Source: Cupriavidus sp. IDO
GTDB lineage: Bacteria > Pseudomonadota > Gammaproteobacteria > Burkholderiales > Burkholderiaceae
Length of the DNA: 64,000 bases
Assembly (NCBI RefSeq): GCF_000812465.1
Contig: NZ_JWMA01000174.1
Coordinates: 37,028-101,027, forward strand
Reading direction: 5' to 3'
Positions 8,246 to 17,292 of the stretch are shown piece after piece. The notes beneath the pieces were generated by a model, which was not told the DNA's origin, made no database searches, and worked only from the letters and a program-made list of their open reading frames with translations. Each line of letters begins with the position of its first letter. Within the stretch, counting starts at the first letter, position 1. Both the position numbers and the translations under genes were made by a program.

Positions 8246-9265
8246 ATGGAACACACCATCGCCCTGCAATTCGAGGACGGCGTCACCCGCTTCATCACCT
8301 GCGGCGAGAACGAGACCCTGTCCGACGCCGCCTACCGGCAGCAGATCAATATCCCGCTGGACTGCCGCGACGGCGCCTGTGGCACCTGCCGCGGGTTGTG
8401 CGAGTCGGGCAGCTATGACCTGCCCGAGTCCAGCTATATCGAGGATGCGCTGACGGCGGAGGAAGCTGGCCAGGGCTACGTGCTGGCCTGCCAGACCCGC
8501 CCGCGTTCGGACTGCGTGATTCGCGTGCCGGCCTCGTCGGCCGCGTGCAAGACCGGCGTCACCACCTACCAGGGGACGCTGGCGGAGCTGGAGCCGCTCT
8601 CCGATTCGACCATCGGCTTCGCCATCGACCTGGACGATGCCGCCGGCCTGGACTTCCTGCCCGGCCAGTATGTCAATGTCGAGATCCCGGGCACCAGCCA
8701 GACGCGCTCCTATTCCTTCAGCTCCGCGCCTGGCAGTGCGCGTACCGGCTTCGTGGTGCGCAACGTGCCGGAAGGCCGGATGAGCACCTGGCTGACCAGC
8801 CAGGCCAGGTCCGGCGAGCGCGTGGCGTTCTCGGGCCCCTACGGCAGCTTCTACCTGCGCGCGGTGACACGGCCGGTGCTGTTCCTGGCCGGCGGCACCG
8901 GCATCGCCCCCTTCCTCTCGATGCTCGATGTGCTGGCCGCCAGCGGCTGCGCACAGCCGGTGCGCATGATCTACGGGGTCACCAACGACATCGACCTGGT
9001 GGCGCTGTCGCGCATCGATGCGGCCCAGGCGGCCTTGCCCGGCTTCGAATACCGCACCTGCGTCGCGGACCCTGCCAGCAACCACGCCCGCAAGGGCTAT
9101 GTCACCGCCCACGTGGAACCGGAATGGCTCAACGGCGGCGATGTCGACATCTACCTGTGTGGTCCCGTGGCGATGGTGGAAGCTGTGCGTGGCTGGCTGC
9201 AGCAGAGCGGCATCACGCCCGCCGGCTTCTACTACGAGAAGTTCTCGGCCAGCAACGCGGCATGA
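8246..9265 (+). CDS. benC: Benzoate 1,2-dioxygenase electron transfer reductase
   Basis: 339 residues, moving electrons from NADH to the BenAB oxygenase. Domain order: N-terminal plant-type [2Fe-2S] ferredoxin (C40, C45, C48, C82), FAD-binding domain with RSYSFSS at about residues 155-160, then NAD-binding domain with AGGTGIAPFLSML at about 215-227. Length and order match BenC of Acinetobacter and Pseudomonas. The stop overlaps an in-frame upstream ATG of benD. Confidence 0.95.
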   Translation: MEHTIALQFEDGVTRFITCGENETLSDAAYRQQINIPLDCRDGACGTCRGLCESGSYDLPESSYIEDALTAEEAGQGYVLACQTRPRSDCVIRVPASSAACKTGVTTYQGTLAELEPLSDSTIGFAIDLDDAAGLDFLPGQYVNVEIPGTSQTRSYSFSSAPGSARTGFVVRNVPEGRMSTWLTSQARSGERVAFSGPYGSFYLRAVTRPVLFLAGGTGIAPFLSMLDVLAASGCAQPVRMIYGVTNDIDLVALSRIDAAQAALPGFEYRTCVADPASNHARKGYVTAHVEPEWLNGGDVDIYLCGPVAMVEAVRGWLQQSGITPAGFYYEKFSASNAA

Positions 9266-9282
9266 GCAAGGAGCGCGACAAC

Positions 9283-10068
9283 ATGAGAACTGCTACACGC
9301 TTTGCCGGCAAAGCCATGATCGTGACCGGCGCCGCGCAGGGCATCGGCCGCGGCGTGGCACTTGCTGCCGCCGCCGAGGGCGCCTCGGTGACGCTGGTCG
9401 ACCGCTCGGCGCTGGTCGATGAAGTCGCGGCCGAAATTGCCGCCGCTGGTGGACAGGCCATCGCCGTGCACGCCGACCTGGAGACCTATGCCGGTGCCAT
9501 GCAGATGGCGCAGGCAGCCGAAGCCGCCTTTGGCCGTATCGACATCCTGGTCAACAATGTGGGCGGCACGATCTGGGCCAAGCCCTTCCAGGCCTATGAA
9601 GAGGATCAGATCGAAGCCGAGATCCGGCGCTCACTCTTCCCCACGCTGTGGTGCTGCCGCGCGGTGCTGCCCGGCATGGTCGAACGCCGGTACGGCGTGA
9701 TCGTCAACGTCTCGTCGATTGCCACGCGCAGCATCCACCGCGTGCCCTACGCGGCGGCCAAGGGCGGCGTCAACGCACTGACTGCGAGCCTTGCCTTCGA
9801 GCATGCGGGGGAAGGCATCCGCGTCAATGCCGTGGCCACCGGCGGCACCAAGGCGCCGCCGCGCAGGATCCCGCGCAACATGGCAGCGCAGAGCGAGCAG
9901 GAAGCCATCTGGTACCAGGCCATCGTCGACCAGACCAGGGCTTCCAGCCTGATGCAACGCTACGGCACGATCGACGAGCAGGTGCATGCCATCTTGTTCC
10001 TGGCCTCGGATGAAGCTTCGTACATCACCGGCACCGTCCTGCCCGTCGGCGGCGGGGATCAGGGCTGA
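9283..10068 (+). CDS. benD: Benzoate diol dehydrogenase (1,6-dihydroxycyclohexa-2,4-diene-1-carboxylate)
   Basis: 261-residue short-chain dehydrogenase that oxidises and decarboxylates the benzoate cis-diol to catechol with NAD. Visible motifs: TGAAQGIG (15-22), D40 at the end of the second strand indicating NAD preference, NNVGG (91-95), catalytic S144/S145, Y156 and K160 (YAAAK). ATG 9283 is chosen because AAGGAG lies 9 bases upstream; an ATG at 9262 that overlaps the benC stop would add seven residues. Last gene of the catA-benABCD run. Confidence 0.93.
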   Translation: MRTATRFAGKAMIVTGAAQGIGRGVALAAAAEGASVTLVDRSALVDEVAAEIAAAGGQAIAVHADLETYAGAMQMAQAAEAAFGRIDILVNNVGGTIWAKPFQAYEEDQIEAEIRRSLFPTLWCCRAVLPGMVERRYGVIVNVSSIATRSIHRVPYAAAKGGVNALTASLAFEHAGEGIRVNAVATGGTKAPPRRIPRNMAAQSEQEAIWYQAIVDQTRASSLMQRYGTIDEQVHAILFLASDEASYITGTVLPVGGGDQG

Positions 10069-10151
10069 CATGACGGGCATGGCGTCCCCGCGGGGTAGCA
10101 CCTGCTAAAGCGCCACCGGGAAGGCTGCGCGCCCCCGGGCCGGCGCCAGGT

Positions 10152-11075
10152 TCAGGAAACTTCCCCCTGTTGAGTGGCTTGCTCACCTGGCCCACTCCCC
10201 GCCTGCTTCTCTACCCATGCCACCGCCCTGGCCAGGAAGGGCGAGCGATCCTCCGCCCGATAGCTCATGATGACCGGCGACACAAAGCCCGGGGCATCGA
10301 TGGCCTGGTAGCGCACGTCGTCCCGGTGCAGCCGCTGCACGGATGCAGGCACGAGCGTGATGCCGACGCCCGCGGCAACCAGCCCGAGCGCGGTCTGCAG
10401 TTCGTTGGCCTCCTGCACGACACCCGGCTGCAGGCCCTGGGCGCGGAACAGGGACAGGACGTGGTCGGCGTAGCTGGGGCGCGGGCGGGCGGGGTAGAGG
10501 ATCAGGGGATGGCGGGCCAGTGCGGCCGCCGAGAGCGGCTGGTTGTCCGGCGCCGGCTGCGAGGCTGGCATGGCGGCCACCAATGGCTCCGCCATCACAA
10601 TACGGCGCGCGATAGCCGGATCGTTCACCGGGATGCGCCCGAAGCCGATGTCGATGCGTCCGGCCTTGAGTGCCTCGATTTGCTGGACGGTAATCAGTTC
10701 CGACAGGCCGACCTCTACCTGGCTATCGGCGCCCCGCAGTTCGCGGATCAGTTCCGGCAGGAAGCCATATAGCACAGAAGGGACGAAGCCGATGCCGAAC
10801 CAGCGCTTGTCGTTGCGGCCGATGCGCCGGGTGCCTTCAATGGTCTCTTCCAGCCGCTGCGTCAGTTGCAGGGATTGCTCCAGAAGGAAGCGGCCGGCCT
10901 CCGTCAGTTGCAGTCCACGGCTACCGCGGTCAAAGAGCGAGACGCCCAGTTCGTCCTCGAACTGGCGGATCTGGCGCGACAGCGGCGGCTGCGCCATATG
11001 CAGTCGCGAGGCAGCACGCGTCACATTCAGTTCCTGCGCCACCACCTGGAAGTAGCGTAAATGCCGGAGTTCCAT
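10152..11075 (-). CDS. benM: LysR-type regulator of benzoate/catechol genes, copy 2
   Basis: 307 residues. The N-terminal LysR helix-turn-helix opens MELRHLRYFQVVAQELNVTR and contains AQPPLSRQIRQFEDELG; the effector domain is like that of BenM, CatM and CatR. It is a paralogue of the LysR at 4187-5104, especially in the DNA-binding part. ATG 11075 is chosen because it gives the shared family N-terminus; in-frame ATGs upstream would add 11 residues and run into the operator. Divergent from catB2 with an ATAC-N7-GTAT site between. Which copy senses benzoate and which muconate is not determinable, so the symbol is provisional. Confidence 0.88.
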   Translation of the reverse strand: MELRHLRYFQVVAQELNVTRAASRLHMAQPPLSRQIRQFEDELGVSLFDRGSRGLQLTEAGRFLLEQSLQLTQRLEETIEGTRRIGRNDKRWFGIGFVPSVLYGFLPELIRELRGADSQVEVGLSELITVQQIEALKAGRIDIGFGRIPVNDPAIARRIVMAEPLVAAMPASQPAPDNQPLSAAALARHPLILYPARPRPSYADHVLSLFRAQGLQPGVVQEANELQTALGLVAAGVGITLVPASVQRLHRDDVRYQAIDAPGFVSPVIMSYRAEDRSPFLARAVAWVEKQAGSGPGEQATQQGEVS

Positions 11076-11078
11076 GGC

Positions 11079-11093
11079 ATACCTGCTAGGTAT
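11079..11093. promoter_or_regulatory. LysR operator between benM-like gene and catB2
   Basis: Perfect ATAC-N7-GTAT consensus, four bases before the start codon of the divergent LysR gene and about 80 bases before catB2. It is the same motif as at 4155-4169 and 5109-5123, so one regulator could cover all three promoters. Confidence 0.78.
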
Positions 11094-11174
11094 TGAATGA
11101 GACATCATCGGTCTTGGACGCGCATGAAGTCAAGGTACATACTGTGCCCAATACTCCGATGGAATCCAATAGGT

Positions 11175-12299
11175 ATGAAAGCTACCGTCAGCGGCATCGA
11201 GGCCATCCTGGTCGACCTGCCCACTATCCGGGCCCACCAGCTTGCCATGGCGACCATGCAGCAGCAGACGCTGGTCATCGTGCGTTTGCGTTGCAGTGAC
11301 GGTATCGAAGGGATCGGCGAGGCCACGACGATTGGTGGCCTGTCTTACGGGGAAGAGAGCCCGGAAGGCATCAAGCTCGCCATCGATACCTATCTGGCAC
11401 CGGCGCTGGCTGGCGTGGACGCAAGCAACGTGCATGCCGCCATGGCCCGGCTCGGCAAGGTGGCGCGCGGCAACCGCTTCGCCAAGTCGGCGCTGGAGAC
11501 GGCACTGCTCGATGCACAGGCCAAACGGCTGGGCGTGCCGTTGGCAACATTGCTGGGCGGCGCGGTGCGTCCGACCCTGCCCGCACTGTGGACGCTGGCC
11601 AGCGGTGACACCGGCCGCGACATCGAAGAAGCCGAGGGGCTGCTGGCCCAGCGCAGGCATAACACTTTCAAGCTCAAGATCGGTCGCCGCAGCGTGCGCG
11701 ATGACGTGGCGCATGTGTCCGCCATCAAGCGTGCGCTGGGGGATCGCGCACGCGTCACGGTAGACGTGAACCAGGCCTGGAACGAGGCCGATGCCGCCAC
11801 GGGTATCGCCATGCTGGAAGCGGCCGGCATTGACCTGGTCGAACAGCCGGTGCCGCGCGAGAACCGTCGCGCGCTGGCCCGCCTGGCAGCGCGGTTCGTG
11901 GTGCCCATCATGGCCGATGAAGCCGTGTCCGGCCCGGAAGACGCGATGGAACTGGCGCGCCTTGCCGGCGCCGATGTGTTCGCCCTGAAGATCGCCAAGT
12001 CGGGCGGCATCTTCGGCATGCTGCGTACCGCCGCAGTGGGCGATGCCGCCGGGATCGCGCTGTACGGCGGCACCATGCTGGAAGGCAGCGTGGGTACCAT
12101 TGCCGCGGCGCACGGATTCTGCACGCTGCCGGAACTGGCCTGGGGCACGGAGCTGTTCGGGCCGCTTCTGCTCAAGGACGATGTTGTCACCCAGCGCCCC
12201 GTCTACCGCGAATTCGACCTGCACCTGCCCGAAGGGCCGGGGCTGGGGCTGACGCTGGACGAAGACAAGCTGGCCTTTTACCGCCGCGACAAGGCATAG
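11175..12299 (+). CDS. catB: Muconate cycloisomerase, copy 2
   Basis: 374 residues from ATG 11175, which gives MKATVSGIEAILVDLPTIR and aligns with the domain start of copy 1; upstream in-frame ATGs run through the regulatory region. Catalytic residues match copy 1: the KLK pair in TFKLKIGRRS, VDVNQAW, EQPVPRE, MADEAV and ALKIAKSGG. It makes muconolactone from cis,cis-muconate and is followed 33 bases later by catC, so this copy has the standard catBC order. The two copies lie in opposite orientation about 7 kb apart. Confidence 0.95.
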   Translation: MKATVSGIEAILVDLPTIRAHQLAMATMQQQTLVIVRLRCSDGIEGIGEATTIGGLSYGEESPEGIKLAIDTYLAPALAGVDASNVHAAMARLGKVARGNRFAKSALETALLDAQAKRLGVPLATLLGGAVRPTLPALWTLASGDTGRDIEEAEGLLAQRRHNTFKLKIGRRSVRDDVAHVSAIKRALGDRARVTVDVNQAWNEADAATGIAMLEAAGIDLVEQPVPRENRRALARLAARFVVPIMADEAVSGPEDAMELARLAGADVFALKIAKSGGIFGMLRTAAVGDAAGIALYGGTMLEGSVGTIAAAHGFCTLPELAWGTELFGPLLLKDDVVTQRPVYREFDLHLPEGPGLGLTLDEDKLAFYRRDKA

Positions 12300-12332
12300 G
12301 GTCCTCGCGGCCCGGATCTGCAAGGAGTAACC

Positions 12333-12611
12333 ATGTTGTATCTAGTCAGGATGGACGTGCACCTGCCCCACGATATGCCCGCCGCGCAGGCGGACGACAT
12401 CAAGGCGCGCGAGAAGGCCTACGCGCAGGAACTGCAGCGCGACGGCAAGTGGCAGCAGCTGTATCGCGTGGTAGGCGAGTACGCCAACTACAGCATCTTC
12501 GATGTGGCATCGAATGATGAGCTGCACGGCCTGCTCTCCGGCCTGCCGCTGTTCCCGTACATGAAGATCCAGGTCACGCCGCTGGCCCGGCATCCGTCCT
12601 CGATCCGCTGA
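12333..12611 (+). CDS. catC: Muconolactone delta-isomerase
   Basis: 92 residues, the usual length. Opens MLYLVRMDVHLPHDMP as in CatC proteins and has the conserved GKWQQLYRVVGEYANYSIFDV core and the LPLFPYMKIQVTPLARHPSS end. It converts muconolactone to 3-oxoadipate enol-lactone; small subunits assemble as a decamer. An AAGGAG site precedes the ATG. No catD/pcaD follows, so the next step must be encoded elsewhere. Confidence 0.95.
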   Translation: MLYLVRMDVHLPHDMPAAQADDIKAREKAYAQELQRDGKWQQLYRVVGEYANYSIFDVASNDELHGLLSGLPLFPYMKIQVTPLARHPSSIR

Positions 12612-12670
12612 AGGGCGGGCCGGACGTTAATCATTAGAACAAGGCCAATCGCATTGGCATGGAGGAGAGC

Positions 12671-13660
12671 ATGAGGTTGTCGCTGAAGAAATTGTCGGGC
12701 CAGGGCGGTCGCGCCGTGCTGGCGCTTTTGCTGGGCATTGCCGCCTCGGGCGCGCAGGCTGCCTACCCGGACCATCCGATCCGCTGGGTGGTCCCATTCC
12801 CGGCCGGGGGTGCGATGGACAATATCGCCCGCACGCTGGGCGAGGACATGGCGCGGACCCTGGGCCAGGCCATCGTGGTGGAGAACCGTCCCGGCGCCGG
12901 CGGCAATATCGGCGCGGAGATGGTGGCAAAGTCCCCGGCCGATGGCTACACCCTGATGATCGTTGCCAACGGCATGGCAGTGAACCCCGCCTTGTACGGC
13001 AGGCTCAACTACGATCCGGTCAAGGACTTTGCACCGGTCTCCCTGCTGGCTGTCGTGCCGAATGTGCTGGTTGCCAACAAGGCCAGGACGCCGGTCAAGA
13101 CCGTTGCCCAGGTCATTGCCGCCGCCAAGGCGCAGCCGGGCAAATACACCTATGCATCGGCAGGCAACGGCACCTCCATTCACCTGGCGGGCGAGCTGTT
13201 TGCGTCGATGGCCGGCGTGAGCCTGCTGCACGTGCCATACAAGGGCAGCGGCCCGGCCATGACCGATTTGCTGGGCGGCCAGGTTGACTACATGTTCGAC
13301 AGCATCACCTCCGCCAAGCCCCATATCGACTCCGGCAAGCTGACGGCGATCGCCGTGACGACCGCCCGGCGCTCGGCCGCGCTGCCGAACGTGCCGACGG
13401 TGGCCGAAGCCGGCCTGCCGGGCTATGAGCTGAGCCCCTGGTTTGCCGCTTTCGTGCCCGCCAGGACGCCGCCAGCGGTCATCGACACCCTGAACCACGC
13501 CATGCTGGAAGCGCTGCGCAAGCCGTCAGTGCGGCAACGCCTGGCACTGATCGGCGCCGAGCCCATCGGCAGTTCGCCGGCGGTGCTGCGAGACCACCTC
13601 GCGCGCGAGACAGAGAAATGGGGCACGCTGATTCGCCAGCGCGGCATCCACGCGGACTGA
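12671..13660 (+). CDS. Bug/TctC-family periplasmic solute-binding protein
   Basis: 329 residues. An N-terminal signal peptide (RLSLKKLSGQGGRAVLALLL, cleavage near ASGAQA) is followed by the Bug-family fold with its markers PIRWVVPFPAGGAMDNIAR, VENRPGAGGNIGAE, SPADGYTLM and HVPYKGSGPAMTDLLGGQVD. Bug proteins capture carboxylates or aromatic acids in the periplasm for TctAB or other carriers; no TctAB genes are nearby, as is common in this family. ATG 12671 follows GGAGGAG; an ATG at 12659 is less good. It is 59 bases after catC, so a role in uptake of an aromatic acid is possible. Confidence 0.9.
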   Translation: MRLSLKKLSGQGGRAVLALLLGIAASGAQAAYPDHPIRWVVPFPAGGAMDNIARTLGEDMARTLGQAIVVENRPGAGGNIGAEMVAKSPADGYTLMIVANGMAVNPALYGRLNYDPVKDFAPVSLLAVVPNVLVANKARTPVKTVAQVIAAAKAQPGKYTYASAGNGTSIHLAGELFASMAGVSLLHVPYKGSGPAMTDLLGGQVDYMFDSITSAKPHIDSGKLTAIAVTTARRSAALPNVPTVAEAGLPGYELSPWFAAFVPARTPPAVIDTLNHAMLEALRKPSVRQRLALIGAEPIGSSPAVLRDHLARETEKWGTLIRQRGIHAD

Positions 13661-13666
13661 GCAGCC

Positions 13667-14653
13667 TTACTCGGCGCGAATTCCGGCCCGTGCCGCCACC
13701 GCCCGCATCTCCGGCAGCTCCTTCTCCACGCGCGCCCTGACTGCCGCGCCGTTGCCATAGGCCGGCGTCAGGGCCAGCTCCGCCATGCGTGTTCTGGTGG
13801 CCGGCGCGTTGGCGACATCGGCCAGCGCTTTTTCCAGTTTCTGCTGCACCGGGGCCGGCAGGCCCGCGGGCGCCAGCAGCGCAAACCACGTGCCCATCTG
13901 GAAGCCCGGGTAGCCGCTCTCGGCCACCGTCGGCACCTGCGGCAGCGCGGGCAGCCGCTGCGGCGACAGCACCGCCAGGGGCCGGATCTTCCCACCCTTG
14001 ATCAACGGCAGGCTGGCTACCACGGTATCGACCGCCACCTGGACCTGGCCGCCTGCCAGCGCGGTCAGGCTGGGCGCGCTGCCGTTGAAGGGCACGTGGA
14101 CCATATGGATGCCGGTGGCCGACTTCAGCATCTCGCCGCCGAAGTGCACCGACGAGCCGGTGCCGAACGAGCCGTAGGAGAACTTGTCCGGGTTGGCTTT
14201 GGCCTGCGTCACCAGGTCCTTGAGCGAGTTGACCGGCGAGTCCGGGCTGGCCACCAGCACCAGGCTCATGTCCGCCACCAGCCCCAGCGGCGTGAAGCTC
14301 TTGATGGGGTCATAGGCCAGGTTGTGCCGGATCGCCGGGTTCAGCGTCAGCGTAGTGCTGGCCGCGAGCAGCAGCGTATAGCCGTCGGGCGCGGCCTTGG
14401 CGACCTGGGTGGCGCCAATGACCGTGCTGGCGCCCGGCTTATTCTCGACCACCACGGCCTGGCCCAGCTTTTCGCCAAGGCCGACGGCGAGCAGGCGGCC
14501 CAGCACGTCGGTGGCACCGCCGGCGGCGAAAGGCACCACCAGCCGGATCGGGCGATCCGGCCACGCCGGCGCCTGTGCCGCCGCGGGAGCCACGGTGAAC
14601 GCCGCGGTCAGCGCGGCGCATGCGAGATAGAGCTTCGGGGGCATTGCGGTCAT
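13667..14653 (-). CDS. Bug/TctC-family periplasmic solute-binding protein
   Basis: 328 residues with a signal peptide (cleavage near AAAQA) and full Bug-family markers: RPIRLVVPFAAGGATDVLGR, VENKPGASTVIG, APDGYTLLLA and HVPFNGSAPSLTALAGGQVQ. ATG 14653 lies 8 bases after GGAG; the GTG at 14662 has no spacing to that site. It is 47 bases downstream of the amidase gene on the same strand, suggesting it delivers the amide or acid the amidase handles. It ends only six bases from the convergent Bug gene at 12671-13660. Confidence 0.9.
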   Translation of the reverse strand: MTAMPPKLYLACAALTAAFTVAPAAAQAPAWPDRPIRLVVPFAAGGATDVLGRLLAVGLGEKLGQAVVVENKPGASTVIGATQVAKAAPDGYTLLLAASTTLTLNPAIRHNLAYDPIKSFTPLGLVADMSLVLVASPDSPVNSLKDLVTQAKANPDKFSYGSFGTGSSVHFGGEMLKSATGIHMVHVPFNGSAPSLTALAGGQVQVAVDTVVASLPLIKGGKIRPLAVLSPQRLPALPQVPTVAESGYPGFQMGTWFALLAPAGLPAPVQQKLEKALADVANAPATRTRMAELALTPAYGNGAAVRARVEKELPEMRAVAARAGIRAE

Positions 14654-14700
14654 CGGAGTCACTCCTGCCGGCAGTGGTGGAATACGAATGGAGGGGGCGC

Positions 14701-16161
14701 TCAGCCCAGCCAGGGGCTGCGCACGCGCGAGAAACCGCCGGCCTGGTCATAGGCATGGCCGAGCTGCAGCACCGCGGCGTCGGCCTGCGCCGGCCCGATG
14801 ATCTGTAGGCCGGCGGGCAAACCCTGCGAACCGAACCCGGCTGGCGCGGCCAGCGCGGGCAGCCCTGCCATCGTGGCCGGCACCACTGCCTGCATCCAGC
14901 GATGATAGGTGTCCATGTCGCGGCCGTCGATGGCATGCGGCCAGTCCCAGCCGGCATCGAAAGGGAACACCTGGGCAGCCGGCAGCACCAGGTAGTCGAA
15001 GCGCTCGAACAATGCGCGCAGGGCCTGGTACCACGCGCTGCGCTCGCACAGCGCCTCGTAGACGCGCGTGCCAGTCAGCGCCAGCCCGCGTTCGATCTCC
15101 CACACCGCTTCGGGCTTGAGCAGGGCACGCGTGGCCGGGTCGTGGTACAGCGCGGCATTGGCGCCCGCCACCGAGAAGCTGCGCAGGTCGATCCAGGCAC
15201 GCCACAGGCGCTCCAGGTCGAATGCCGGCAATGCGGCATCGACCGTGCAGCCGAGCGTGCGCAAGTGGGACAGCGCCGTGATGCAAGTGTCGAGCAGGCC
15301 GGCGTCGGTGGGCAGGTGGCCGCCAAGGTCGCCGAGCCAGCCGATACGCACGCCGCTCCAGTCGCGCTCGGGCGGCAGCACGAACGTGCCCGGCGCCTCG
15401 GCGCGGCGTGTGAGTGGCAACCGCGCATCGAAGCCTGCCTGTACCGACAGCAGCAGCGCCAGGTCCGTCACGTTGCGCGCCATCGGCCCGGCCACGCTGA
15501 ACTGCTGGAAGAACACCTCGTCGGCCGGCCCGTGCGGCACGCAGCCCACCGAAGTGCGCAGGCCATAGACGTGGTTGAACGCCGCCGGCGTGCGCAACGA
15601 TCCCATCATGTCCGAGCCGTCGGCCACCGGCAGCATGCGCAGCGCCACGGCCACCGCCGCGCCGCCGCTGCTGCCGCCTGCCGAACGGGCCGGGTCGAAG
15701 GCGTTGCGGGTGGTGCCGTAGACCGGGTTGTAGGTATGGCCGCCGAGACCGAACTCCGGGGAGTTGGTGCGTCCGACAAAGAGCGCGCCGCCGGCACGCA
15801 TGCGCTCGAAGATCACCGCGTCGGCCTGGCTGACCTGGCCGGCGAAGATCGGCGAGCCCTTCGTGGTGACCATGCCCGCGGCCGGACTGATGTCCTTGGG
15901 CGCCTGCGGGAAGCCGTGCAGCGGGCCCCGGCTGGCGCCGCGCGCAAGCTCGGCGTCAAGCCCGGCCGCCTGCGCGCGCAGCGCGCGACGGTCGGTCGGG
16001 GCGACGATGGCATTGACGCGCGGGTTGTGGCGGTCGATCTGGCCGAGGAAGGCATCGAGCACCTCCACGCATGAAACTTCGCGCGCATGGATGGCGCGCG
16101 ACAGTGCGACGGCGTCGAGTTCGACGATGGAGTCGTGGGGAGCGGTGGGATCGGGCGCCAT
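14701..16161 (-). CDS. Amidase signature family hydrolase
   Basis: 486 residues. The Ser-cisSer-Lys triad of amidase-signature enzymes is visible: lysine in QAPKDISPAAGM, cis-serine in SAGGSSGGAAVAVA, and the nucleophile in ADGSDMMGSLRTPAA. The usual lysine context is less canonical (GFPQAPKD). These enzymes hydrolyse amides, and in catabolic loci often aryl or small aliphatic amides. ATG 16161 (MAPDPTAPHDSIVELDAVAL) matches the domain start; a longer upstream frame has no clear start and would overlap the divergent LysR promoter. Probably co-transcribed with the Bug gene downstream and controlled by the divergent LysR. Confidence 0.9.
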   Translation of the reverse strand: MAPDPTAPHDSIVELDAVALSRAIHAREVSCVEVLDAFLGQIDRHNPRVNAIVAPTDRRALRAQAAGLDAELARGASRGPLHGFPQAPKDISPAAGMVTTKGSPIFAGQVSQADAVIFERMRAGGALFVGRTNSPEFGLGGHTYNPVYGTTRNAFDPARSAGGSSGGAAVAVALRMLPVADGSDMMGSLRTPAAFNHVYGLRTSVGCVPHGPADEVFFQQFSVAGPMARNVTDLALLLSVQAGFDARLPLTRRAEAPGTFVLPPERDWSGVRIGWLGDLGGHLPTDAGLLDTCITALSHLRTLGCTVDAALPAFDLERLWRAWIDLRSFSVAGANAALYHDPATRALLKPEAVWEIERGLALTGTRVYEALCERSAWYQALRALFERFDYLVLPAAQVFPFDAGWDWPHAIDGRDMDTYHRWMQAVVPATMAGLPALAAPAGFGSQGLPAGLQIIGPAQADAAVLQLGHAYDQAGGFSRVRSPWLG

Positions 16162-16291
16162 GTCCAGCTTTGTCTCCTGTGGTGTCGGGGAAAAGCATAC
16201 GGGCGCCGCTGGGTTTCCTGCAATCGATGATTTTTTCAAATATCCTTGCGTAAAACGCAAACCGCCACGCGCTGGAATCCGGAGCCCGCCC

Positions 16292-17224
16292 ATGCTGTCG
16301 CACCGTCTGCAAGACACCTCGCTGCGCTATTTCCTGGAAGTGGTGCGCAGCGGTTCCCTGACCGACGCCGCGCAGCGGCTGAACGTCACCGTTTCGGCAG
16401 TGAGCCGCCAGGTGGCTGCGCTGGAAGCGCTACTGGGCGTGCCGCTGTTTGATCGCCGGCCGCGCGGCATGGTGGCCAGTGCCGCCGGCGAGCTGCTCGC
16501 CGCCTATGCGCTGCGCGGCGCGCTCGAGGCGGATCGTGTGGTGTCGGAGATTGCCGCCTTGCAGGGTCTGCGCCGGGGCCGGGTGCGCGTGGCCAGTTCG
16601 GCCGGGTTTGCCATCGAGTTCCTGCCGCGCATCATTGCCGAGTTCCGCCAGCGCTATCCGGGGCTGCAATTCCATGTGCGCGTGGCGCCGCCGGCCGAGG
16701 TCACCGGCATCGTGCTGCATGGCGACGCCGATATCGGCATCACCTACAGCCGCGCGGCGGAGCAGGGCATTCGCGTCGAGCATCGCCAGTCCGCGCCGGT
16801 GATTGCCATCATGCGCCCGGACCATCCGCTGGCGCGCTTTCGCAGCGTGACGCTGGCGCAGATGCAGCCGTATCCGCTTGCATTGCCAGAGGGCGACAAC
16901 ACCGTGCGGCAGCTGTTCGACATCGCCTGCGGCGAGCGCGGCATCGTGTTCGAGCCGGTGCTGCTCACCAACCACTTCGAGACGCTGACCAACTTCGTGC
17001 TGCACGGCGGCGGGCTGTCGATCTCCGGCGCGGTCACGGTCGGCGACCGGCTGCGCCGCGGCGAGCTGCACGCCGCAGCGATCCGCGAGCGCGGCATGAA
17101 GAGCCGCGCCATCGAACTGCAGACGCTGGCCGGGCGCACGCTGCCCGAGGGCGTGCGCGCTTTCCTCAGCTTTATCCGCGAGCGCCTGGCGGCCGAGGCG
17201 GGCGCGGCGAGTGCTGGCGCGTAG
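16292..17224 (+). CDS. LysR-family transcriptional regulator
   Basis: 310 residues. N-terminal helix-turn-helix (YFLEVVRSGSLTDAAQRLNV, VSAVSRQVAALEALLGVPLF), then a PBP2 effector domain. The pattern with GMVASAAGELL and ALQGLRRGRVRV resembles the group of LysR proteins often found beside amidase and Bug genes. GGAG at 16281 is seven bases before ATG 16292. It is divergent from the amidase gene across 130 bases and is its likely regulator. Confidence 0.9.
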   Translation: MLSHRLQDTSLRYFLEVVRSGSLTDAAQRLNVTVSAVSRQVAALEALLGVPLFDRRPRGMVASAAGELLAAYALRGALEADRVVSEIAALQGLRRGRVRVASSAGFAIEFLPRIIAEFRQRYPGLQFHVRVAPPAEVTGIVLHGDADIGITYSRAAEQGIRVEHRQSAPVIAIMRPDHPLARFRSVTLAQMQPYPLALPEGDNTVRQLFDIACGERGIVFEPVLLTNHFETLTNFVLHGGGLSISGAVTVGDRLRRGELHAAAIRERGMKSRAIELQTLAGRTLPEGVRAFLSFIRERLAAEAGAASAGA

Positions 17225-17292
17225 GCGCCGCACTGCACGCGCACTCGCTAAGCCGCGTGCTGGCGCCGCGTCGTGGCCGGCCCGTCAGCGCA

